NCBI GenBank assembly: GCA_009841235.1
Contig: VXMH01000118.1
Coordinates: 1 to 58,057 of the forward strand
Direction: 5' to 3'
Source: Caldilineaceae bacterium SB0661_bin_32
Lineage (GTDB): Bacteria; Chloroflexota; Anaerolineae; Caldilineales; Caldilineaceae
DNA: 58,057 bases
Part shown: piece after piece, positions 52,428-58,057 of the stretch
Position numbering within the stretch: position 1 is the first letter of the stretch
How the letters are laid out: every line of letters begins with the position of its first letter
Translations under genes and position numbers: made by a program
The notes under the pieces: generated by a model
Told to the model about the DNA's origin: nothing
The model's input: the letters and a program-made list of their open reading frames with translations, nothing else
Databases searched by the model: none

Positions 52428-52469
52428 GCAGGCGGGCTCCACGAGCTTTTCGCCGTGGAACCCACCTGC
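52428..52469 (-). promoter_or_regulatory. Intercistronic hairpin after the family 1 SBP gene
   Basis: The arms 52428-52443 and 52454-52469 pair over all 16 positions in the minus-strand RNA, with two G-U pairs; read as plus-strand RNA the same positions would be two A-C mismatches. This shows the structure is kept for the transcribed strand. It lies between the SBP stop and the MalF-type start, as do the hairpins after the four family 5 SBPs. No U-run follows. Confidence 0.75.
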
Positions 52470-52571
52470 GTTGATAAACTTCGAGTTCTGAGTCTCCAGC
52501 CCTCAGCCATCGCCATCAGCAAATTGAAGCCGGAAGCTCATCAAGGGCTGAAAACTGACCACAACAAACGA

Positions 52572-54044
52572 CTAACCGCAGTCCCAGCCGTTCTTTTCAA
52601 TCGCCTCATCCGCGTACTCAAGCAGCAGCTCGTTGATCTGCTCTGCGGCCTGATCCTGCGATACCACGTCCAGCTTGAAGTCGGTCCAGATGGCTGCGAT
52701 CTTCTCGCGCTGTTCGGTGCCAATCTTGTCGGGATAGGTAACCATGCCGGCCTCGCCCAACCCTTCGGTGATGGCGCGCAACGGTTCTCTCAGATCAGGA
52801 TTGACGTCAACGCCCTTGATGTTGGGCAGGAAGGTGCCGGTCTCTGCGATCATGCGGCCGGCGTTCTGCGGCGCCGTCACATAGCGGAGGAAGTCAATGG
52901 CCAGCGGCACGATTCCATCCTGCTCCGCCTTGGTCGCCAGCGCCCACTGGGCCGCGGTCGCCCCGCCGATCGGGGGAGCCGCCTCGCCAATCGCAAAGGG
53001 GGAATCCGCCTCGGTAATGGTGGGCGCGTAGAATGTGCTCCACTCGAAGTCGACCAGCGGATCGGCCTTGAGATAGCCGAAGCGCCAGCTGCCGTCTTCA
53101 AATACAGCCACATCTTTTTGGAGGAATTTGCGGTTGAAGTCCGCGCCCTCGGCCGCCCAGTCCGGCGCCAGATAGGGGATCAGCTGCTTGACCAGCCGGA
53201 ACCATTCGCCGTACTCGGGATCGGAAGCGGTGTAGAGCCCATTCTTCATGGCGCAGCCGACCTCTTCCAACGTTGCGACGCCGCCGTCGGCGTTGATAAT
53301 GTCATCCTTCTTGGCGTAGAGCATCGCGCCAACCTGGGACTGGTACCAGGCCAGCCTGGCGTTGGGAATCGTATCTGTCCCCAGTAGCGCCTCCTGCACC
53401 TCGATCCACTCACCGTACGTGCTCGGAGCCGAAAGGCCGGCCTCGTCGAATACGTTCTTGTTGAAGAAGAAGAACGTCGTCACGAGGTCGATCGGCACGA
53501 CATAGTGCTTGCCGTCCGGGCCGCGCTTGGCCTCGGTGGGAATCTCGTAGAACTGGTCCAGCCAGCGCTCGCTGCCCGGGTCGCCCGCGCCCACGTAAGG
53601 ATTGGGCTGCTCGAAGAAGGGATCCAGCGGAATCCACCAGTTCTTATCGATCTCATCCTGCACCCAGAAGGAGTGCGTCCACACGATGTGTGGAATCGTG
53701 CCGCCGGCCTGCTGCGTTACGATCCACTCATGGCTGGCCAGGTTGTCCGGTTTCCTGATAATCTCGATCGTGGCCCCGGGGTGATCCGCCATGTACTCAT
53801 CGGAGATGACCTGGATCATGTTGTGTGGCAGAGGATTGTTGGGGCCCTGCTCCATGCTTTCAGTGGGTGTATAGTGCTGCACCCAGATCTGCAGGTTGCC
53901 GGTCATGCCGTCGCCGCCGGCCATTTCGCCGCCATCCGATTCCTGGGCTGCAGGCGCGGCGGGCGCGGCGCAGGCCGCCAGCGCGACACCGGCGCCGGCC
54001 ATGCCCATCGACTGAAGGAATGATCGTCTGCTGAGCTTTTTCAT
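52572..54044 (-). CDS. ABC transporter sugar-binding lipoprotein, family 1, Tat-exported
   Basis: The receptor of the family 1 sugar importer, 490 residues. It starts MKKLSRRSFLQSMGMAGAG with a twin-arginine motif (SRRSFLQS, 5-12) and a lipobox GVALAAC, followed by an Ala/Pro/Gly linker. The domain (about 50-470) has the family's extended form: IIRKPDNLASHEWIV, GTIPHIVWTHSFWVQDEI, FFFNKNVFDEAGLSAPSTYGEWIE, and DVAVFEDGSWRFGYL. An AAGGAGAG site is 4 bases before the ATG. The ligand is probably a mono- or oligosaccharide or a glycerol-phosphate type compound; it cannot be told further. Confidence 0.93.
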   Translation of the reverse strand: MKKLSRRSFLQSMGMAGAGVALAACAAPAAPAAQESDGGEMAGGDGMTGNLQIWVQHYTPTESMEQGPNNPLPHNMIQVISDEYMADHPGATIEIIRKPDNLASHEWIVTQQAGGTIPHIVWTHSFWVQDEIDKNWWIPLDPFFEQPNPYVGAGDPGSERWLDQFYEIPTEAKRGPDGKHYVVPIDLVTTFFFFNKNVFDEAGLSAPSTYGEWIEVQEALLGTDTIPNARLAWYQSQVGAMLYAKKDDIINADGGVATLEEVGCAMKNGLYTASDPEYGEWFRLVKQLIPYLAPDWAAEGADFNRKFLQKDVAVFEDGSWRFGYLKADPLVDFEWSTFYAPTITEADSPFAIGEAAPPIGGATAAQWALATKAEQDGIVPLAIDFLRYVTAPQNAGRMIAETGTFLPNIKGVDVNPDLREPLRAITEGLGEAGMVTYPDKIGTEQREKIAAIWTDFKLDVVSQDQAAEQINELLLEYADEAIEKNGWDCG

Positions 54045-54222
54045 GCTTCTCTCCTTAAATGGAAGGTTAAAGTGGTTTACAGACTTCAGCGTAGTGCGCT
54101 ACTGTAGTCCCGCAAGGAAATGCCTTTCGAAAGGGGTCCCTCAGGACTGGAATCACGGCGCCGTCGAAGGCGAAACGGACCTGACTCTGGAATGGCCCTG
54201 GTCACGATGCAATGCGACCCAT

Positions 54223-54945
54223 CTAATCCTCCACAATCGCGACCGCCCGCACCGGCGCACCCGTTGTCCCCACCCACTTCACAGGCAGCATCGAGAGAGT
54301 GAAGCCGTGCGGTTGCGGAATCTGCTCCAGGTTGCAGAGATTCTCTACATGATAGTACTCATGCTCATACATGACGCGATGGGCTTCCCAGAACTGCTTG
54401 CGTTCAAACATCGCCCACACCGGCGGGTCAAACGTTACCGCGTCAATGCCCATCACCTTGACCCCGCGTTCGATCAACCATAGCGTCGCCTCACGCGTCA
54501 TGCCGCTGTGCTCGCTCAGGTAACGCTCCTCTTCTATATAGCTGCCCGCCCCCGTCCAGATCAGCACAAGATCCAGCGGCTTGATCTCGTAATCTATCCT
54601 GCGCAACGCCTCTTCCACGTCGGCCGCCGTGATGCCCGCTCCGTTTTCCTTGTGCCGGAAGTCCAGCAACACACCGTCGCCGTAGCAGTACTCCAGCGGA
54701 ATCCCTTCCGGTCCAGGCTTGCCGGGAACCAGATGCTTCAGGGCGTCAATGTGCGTCCCCACGTGGTCCCCGAGGATCGTCAGGTAATGGGCCGTCAGCG
54801 ACGTAACACCATGCTCCGCGGCTCCGACGCCTTCTGCAAATCCCTCCCAGTCCTCATACATTAACATCGTCGGGCGAGTCACCCGCGGGAAGACCACCAT
54901 GTCGTTATGTACGGGCATGCTCAAGTCTATGACTCTGCGCCCCAT
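54223..54945 (-). CDS. Cyclase family protein (kynurenine formamidase-like)
   Basis: A 240-residue metal-dependent hydrolase of the cyclase/KynB family. The metal motif HVGTHIDALKHL (HxGTHxD) is near residue 70, with LDLSMPVHNDMVVFP at the start and YYHVENLCNLEQIP at the end; VLIWTGAGSYIEEERYLSEHSGMT and MGIDAVTFDPP complete the family pattern. Members hydrolyse N-formylkynurenine, isatin or other amides and lactones. It is the first gene of the catabolic region, 178 bases before the sugar-binding protein. A GGGAGAT site precedes the ATG. Confidence 0.88.
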   Translation of the reverse strand: MGRRVIDLSMPVHNDMVVFPRVTRPTMLMYEDWEGFAEGVGAAEHGVTSLTAHYLTILGDHVGTHIDALKHLVPGKPGPEGIPLEYCYGDGVLLDFRHKENGAGITAADVEEALRRIDYEIKPLDLVLIWTGAGSYIEEERYLSEHSGMTREATLWLIERGVKVMGIDAVTFDPPVWAMFERKQFWEAHRVMYEHEYYHVENLCNLEQIPQPHGFTLSMLPVKWVGTTGAPVRAVAIVED

Positions 54946-55437
54946 GCTAGATCTCCCTGGCTTGCCTGTCAGCGGCGCGCAACCTTGTTCGGCTTCTATC
55001 CAAAAAACTGATGATGTAAGTTGGCAACAACCTGAATAGAGGAGATGCTCGTCTTTGAGCAGTACACTTCAGTTTGAAGGGGGCAAAAAGCAAGGTTGAG
55101 GAACTGTAGATTCACGTTCCTCAACAAGCGCAATTATATATATGAAGAATACAGAGTCCAAATCGGGAACGCCCCGCTTGCTCTCGCAGAACCTCCGTAC
55201 CTCAAAAGAGGCTTCTGCCGGCAAAAATCGCAATTCAAAGCGGCTTTGTCCTGCAACACTGAAGTCATTTGCCCGTGAGCTTTTCGTTGACCCAGGTTGA
55301 TTTCAATGCATTCGGAGCTTGCTTTGCATTTCCCGAACCTTGATGGAAGCCATCCCCAGCTGGATACTCATTGTATCTACGGCAAAGAAGAGTCACAGGC
55401 CCATTTTTTGAATGAATAGCTCTGGAGAAGCGAAGAA
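54946..55437. other. Intergenic region between the cyclase gene and the MazE-like gene
   Basis: No gene is supported in these ~490 bases. They are less GC-rich than the surroundings and must hold the start of the minus-strand catabolic transcript and the plus-strand MazEF-like transcript. A perfect ten-pair hairpin is noted separately (55095-55125), and a weaker one is GCAGAA/TTCTGC at 55186-55218 enclosing CCTC-AAAA-GAGG. Confidence 0.5.
55095..55125. repeat. Perfect inverted repeat upstream of the MazEF-like pair
   Basis: GTTGAGGAAC and GTTCCTCAAC are exact reverse complements, separated by 11 bases. A dyad of this size could be an operator; there is no U-run on either side that would make it a terminator. 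It lies 313 bases ahead of the MazE-like start. Confidence 0.5.
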
Positions 55438-55680
55438 ATGGAAACTCGTGTGCAGAAGTGGGGCAACAGTTTGGCCCTGCGTATCCCAAAGCCCCTTGCA
55501 AATCAGATCGGACTCGAAGTCAATTCGCCGGTAAGAATGTCACCGCGTGGAGATGAGTTAGTCATTGTGCCCATGCCGCCTCCCCGTCTGAAACTGGACG
55601 ACCTCCTGGCCCAAGTTACAGAGCACAACCTGCACGGCGAAACGAACACCGGGCCTGCGGCGGGGCGCGAAGAGTGGTAA
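55438..55680 (+). CDS. MazE-like antitoxin (AbrB/SpoVT fold)
   Basis: An 80-residue antitoxin. The N-terminal swapped-hairpin DNA-binding domain is clear in METRVQKWGNSLALRIPKPLANQIGLEV with the usual WGNSLA.RIP core. The C-terminal tail (LDDLLAQVTEHNLHGETNTGPAAGREEW) would bind and neutralise the toxin; its ending GREEW is typical of this pair type. The stop overlaps the start of the toxin gene by seven bases, so expression is coupled. Confidence 0.88.
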   Translation: METRVQKWGNSLALRIPKPLANQIGLEVNSPVRMSPRGDELVIVPMPPPRLKLDDLLAQVTEHNLHGETNTGPAAGREEW

Positions 55681-56072
55681 CCAAGCCAGTGTACATTCCC
55701 CAACGCGGCGACGCCGTGTGGATCAATTTCACCCCTCAGACCGGACACGAACAGGCGGGGCGTCGGCCCGCAGTTGTACTGTCGCCAGGCTCCTACAACG
55801 GCACTACAGGGCTGGCGATTCTCTGTCCGATCACCAGTAGGGTAAAGGGATACCCTTTCGAAGTGGCGATTCCTTCAGGGCTTCGGCTGACCGGAGTGAT
55901 TCTCGCAGATCAAGTCAAGAATGTGGACTGGCGAGCGAGAGACGCAATGTTCCTATCTGCTCACCTCCAGAGCCAGCCGTGTAGCCGCCCGCGCAGCCTC
56001 CGCCGACTTCTCACACCAACTGGCCTGCTTCGAAAGTCCCTGCAAAATCAGTTCGTGGACCTCTTCCGGTGA
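55674..56072 (+). CDS. MazF-like endoribonuclease toxin with altered C-terminus
   Basis: An mRNA interferase of the PemK/MazF family. Residues 7-94 show the family fold: IPQRGDAVWINFTPQTGHEQAGRRPAVVLSPGSYN, the active-site Arg in GRRPAVV and the Thr/Ser of CPITSRVKGYPFEV, then GVILADQVKNVDWRARDA. After MFLS the normal last helix is missing and some 38 unrelated residues (Arg/Leu/Ser-rich) follow, because the reading frame runs into the 3' end of the converging LOG-family gene. The start is GTG inside the antitoxin stop. The active site is intact, but loss of the helix may weaken or destabilise the toxin. Confidence 0.8.
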   Translation: MVTKPVYIPQRGDAVWINFTPQTGHEQAGRRPAVVLSPGSYNGTTGLAILCPITSRVKGYPFEVAIPSGLRLTGVILADQVKNVDWRARDAMFLSAHLQSQPCSRPRSLRRLLTPTGLLRKSLQNQFVDLFR

Positions 56073-56708
56073 ATCCGCCAGCCGCATCAGTTTGAGATCA
56101 TGGGCGGAGATATTCCCAGCCGCCAGCATCGCGCCGCGCAGCCAGTCCAGCAACCCCTGCCAGTATGCGGAGCCATAAAGCACGACCGGAAACTGCCTGA
56201 TCTTGCCAGTCTGGATCAGCGTCAATGATTCAAACAGCTCGTCCAACGTGCCGAACCCGCCCGGAAAAATGACAAATCCCTGCGAATACTTGACAAAGTT
56301 CATCTTGCGCACAAAAAAGTAGCGGAACTCGATGCCGACGTCGATGTATTCGTTTAGTCCCTGTTCGAAGGGCAGCTCGATGCCCAGGCCGACCGAGGCG
56401 CCCTTCTCCGGCTGCGCCCCCCGATTCCCGGCCTCCATAATCCCCGGCCCGCCGCCGGTAATAACCGTTAAACCGGACTCCGCCAACAGACGCGCCGTCT
56501 CTACAGCCGCCTTGTAGTTGGGATCGTCGGGCTGCGTGCGCGCCGAGCCAAATATCGAGATCGCGGCGCCCAGCCCTGCCAGCGAATCGAAACCCTCGAC
56601 AAACTCGCCCATGATGCGAAATACGCGCCAGGGGTCGCTGTCAACAAACGGCTCACCCTCCGCAACTGGCGATTCGAGAATACATTCGTCCCGAGTCCTC
56701 CTCTGCAT
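55953..56708 (-). CDS. LOG family protein (TIGR00730 type)
   Basis: A Rossmann-fold nucleotide-binding protein of the LOG group, whose studied members release adenine from AMP-type nucleotides (cytokinin-activating phosphoribohydrolases). The signature PGGFGTLDELFESLTLIQTGK is intact, with GGGPGIMEAGNRGAQ before it and IFGSARTQPDDPNYKAA at the start of the fold. The start ATG follows a GGAGG site by 7 bases; a TTG further upstream is ruled less likely. At 251 residues it is somewhat longer than plant LOG. The last 120 bases overlap the MazF-like gene on the other strand. Confidence 0.9.
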   Translation of the reverse strand: MQRRTRDECILESPVAEGEPFVDSDPWRVFRIMGEFVEGFDSLAGLGAAISIFGSARTQPDDPNYKAAVETARLLAESGLTVITGGGPGIMEAGNRGAQPEKGASVGLGIELPFEQGLNEYIDVGIEFRYFFVRKMNFVKYSQGFVIFPGGFGTLDELFESLTLIQTGKIRQFPVVLYGSAYWQGLLDWLRGAMLAAGNISAHDLKLMRLADSPEEVHELILQGLSKQASWCEKSAEAARAATRLALEVSR

Positions 56709-56725
56709 TTCAAATCCTCCAGACT

Positions 56726-57889
56726 TCAACTCGTCGCAGGCATCCGGTATAGGGTCACCACGAACTCCGTGCCTGTTTCTTCCAGCTCCGGCTCCGGCAA
56801 CCCTCTCTCCGCCGCCAGGCGAAAGATGCGCACAATACCCGTACCCAACCGAGTCATCAAACCCAGCTTTGACATGAGTGAGAGGATGATAGGGTTGCGC
56901 TCCACATGAATGCCGGCGCGAACATTCTCTACGGAAACACCATTTGGCAGCTGTCCGGGACTGTGTATCTCCAGCCGGTCGTCGAAGAGGATAACGCGTA
57001 CAGGAGCCGATAGAGAATAATCCCGGTGGACGAGAGCATTCGTCAGCGACTCTCGCAACATTTCCGGCGGCAGCTCCGCTTGCACCTCCGGCCCGAATCC
57101 GCGGATAATGCCTGCGTCGCGCAAGTGCAGCCTCAATAGGCTTTCGATCTGGTCCAACTGTTGCGGCAGCCTCCCCTCAACAGTCTTTCGGTCAAGTATG
57201 ACTTCTCCCGCTACCGGTCCCTCGAAGCGTGCGAATTCCATCCGTGCCGTCGGCAACACGCGCTGCGGTTGACGACCGAACAGCAGCGCCCCCGCGACCG
57301 TGAGTTCTACTCCAGCCATGCACTTCAAGTTGCGCAACAGGCGCGCCAACTCCTCTTCCGGCCTGTGCGTATTCTCAGTTACTCCATAGGCCGCAGCCAG
57401 GAAAGCGTCAAATACGGGCAAATCCACGTCGGCCAGCCCGGTTCCGGAAAGAACTGACTCGTCGGAAAAGAATGATCGAACGGCCATATACATCCGGCGA
57501 ATCTCTTCGCGTGAGGCCAATCGCTTACCCGAATTCTGACGAACATAACATTGGCCCCGCTGCGTGTAGTATGGCCGGTCAAGCCCGCGCGCCAGTGTGA
57601 TCTTCAGTAGCCGCCTTCCTCCGGCGTCAACCTGCTCGACAAAAGCCGTGGCGCGCGGGGTAATGTTGTTTGCCAGTATCTGGTCCACCCGTTGGCGCGC
57701 GGTATCTATATCAGCCACGCCTGAAACTGTGCCGTCGTCCTCAATGCCCAACCACAGCACGCCGCCCTCCGTGTTCAGAAAGGAGATAAAAGTCGTAGCC
57801 AGACTCTCAGGGCGCGCCGCGGCCGACTTGAATTCGGCATACATTGTTTCGCCGTCCTGCACCACTTGGGCAATCTCATCCGCAGACAT
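56726..57889 (-). CDS. AlbA_2 (Schlafen-type) domain protein with ATPase-like C-terminus
   Basis: A 387-residue cytoplasmic protein of the COG2865 kind, predicted DNA/RNA-binding regulator. The N-terminal AlbA_2 domain is MYAEFKSA (EFK motif), TTFISFLNTEGGVLWLGIEDDGTVSG (about 28-55). The C-terminal HATPase-like domain has ESLTNALVHRDYS (conserved Glu-Asn and HRDY), VILFDDRLEIHSPGQLPNGV and a winged-helix-like end with LGTGIVRI. Often found with mobile or stress loci; its target is not known. It lies 17 bases upstream of the LOG start in the same direction, and its own ATG is 9 bases after the stop of another partial gene. Confidence 0.87.
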   Translation of the reverse strand: MSADEIAQVVQDGETMYAEFKSAAARPESLATTFISFLNTEGGVLWLGIEDDGTVSGVADIDTARQRVDQILANNITPRATAFVEQVDAGGRRLLKITLARGLDRPYYTQRGQCYVRQNSGKRLASREEIRRMYMAVRSFFSDESVLSGTGLADVDLPVFDAFLAAAYGVTENTHRPEEELARLLRNLKCMAGVELTVAGALLFGRQPQRVLPTARMEFARFEGPVAGEVILDRKTVEGRLPQQLDQIESLLRLHLRDAGIIRGFGPEVQAELPPEMLRESLTNALVHRDYSLSAPVRVILFDDRLEIHSPGQLPNGVSVENVRAGIHVERNPIILSLMSKLGLMTRLGTGIVRIFRLAAERGLPEPELEETGTEFVVTLYRMPATS

Positions 57890-57898
57890 CAGACTCCC

Positions 57899-57958
57899 TC
57901 AATACCCCGCATTCACATACCCATCCTGCGCGCCGGGCCCGAACCCCAACTCGAACCG
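57899..57958 (-). CDS. C-terminal end of an unidentified gene
   Basis: The last 19 codons of a minus-strand gene, reading RFELGFGPGAQDGYVNAGY and a TGA stop. The rest is lost in the poly-G block. Support: the stop codon lies inside the ribosome-binding site (TGAGGGAG) of the AlbA_2 gene, the arrangement of a translationally coupled operon, and composition is as in neighbouring genes. The family is not recognised. Confidence 0.4.
   Translation of the reverse strand, partial: RFELGFGPGAQDGYVNAGY

Positions 57959-58057
<99 letters not shown>

Noticed and set aside
52554..52580. Further copy of the ACTGACCACT repeat
   Set aside because: The match is interrupted and its right half overlaps the SBP stop codon and last codons, so it may be chance.
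55265..55501. 78-codon minus-strand frame before the MazE-like gene
   Set aside because: No ribosome-binding site, overlaps the MazE start and looks like random sequence.

Overview
The window looks like an almost complete contig from a GC-rich, free-living or host-associated heterotroph, most likely a member of the Chloroflexota of Caldilineaceae type. This is an inference: there is no rRNA or other marker gene. It rests on the many peptide-family ABC transporters with very long solute-binding lipoproteins (Ala/Glu/Pro-rich linkers after an AAC or VAC lipobox, Tat-type RR signals), the many Gfo/Idh/MocA oxidoreductases, and codon use dominated by GCC/GGC/CTG. The right end runs into a near-pure poly-G block that is almost certainly a sequencing artefact.

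Layout. 1-1473 (+): the tail of a sugar ABC permease and a Gfo/Idh/MocA oxidoreductase. 1685-8449 (-): transporter set A, in transcription order a small membrane protein, a DppF-type ATPase, a B12-binding radical SAM protein, a solute-binding protein (SBP) and a DppB permease. An 855-bp divergent regulatory region follows. 9305-16240 (+): set B, a complete SBP-DppB-DppC-DppD-DppF transporter ending in a homologue of the small membrane protein. 16494-25001 (+): set C, two tandem SBPs, DppB and DppC, then cupin, Gfo/Idh/MocA and cupin genes. 25188-26058 (+): a PIN-like toxin/UPF0175-type antitoxin pair closed by a clear terminator. 26164-31362 (-): a large unrecognised protein plus DppD and DppC (set D). 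31520-33283: housekeeping prs and rdgB, divergent. 33450-34294 (+): two tandem 118-residue membrane proteins of unknown function. 34309-54945 (-): a long co-directional catabolic region (RraA-like protein, galactonate-dehydratase-like enolase, phytanoyl-CoA dioxygenase family, sulfatase, two gamma-glutamyltransferases, ABM protein, adenosine-deaminase-like hydrolase, two xylose-isomerase-like TIM barrels, SDR, Gfo/Idh/MocA, FtsX/MacB-like permease, sugar ABC transporter, cyclase). 55438-57958: MazEF-like pair, LOG-family protein, an AlbA_2/ATPase-like regulator and the last 19 codons of a further gene.

How it fits together. The peptide-family transporters have extra-long SBPs and DppC proteins with a large extracytoplasmic insertion, as in family members known to carry oligosaccharides. 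Beside sugar-acid and polyol type enzymes, a sulfatase and a family 1 sugar transporter, this suggests scavenging of complex, possibly sulfated, carbohydrates or related small molecules. Only set B is complete; A, C and D lack subunits that the others could supply.

The most notable non-coding signal is that all five SBP genes are followed at once by an RNA hairpin before the next gene, a likely device for making SBP in excess of permease. The candidates for something undescribed are the B12 radical SAM gene inside a transporter operon, the small membrane protein family tied to the DppF ATPases, the tandem 118-residue membrane proteins, and the 898-residue protein next to set D.
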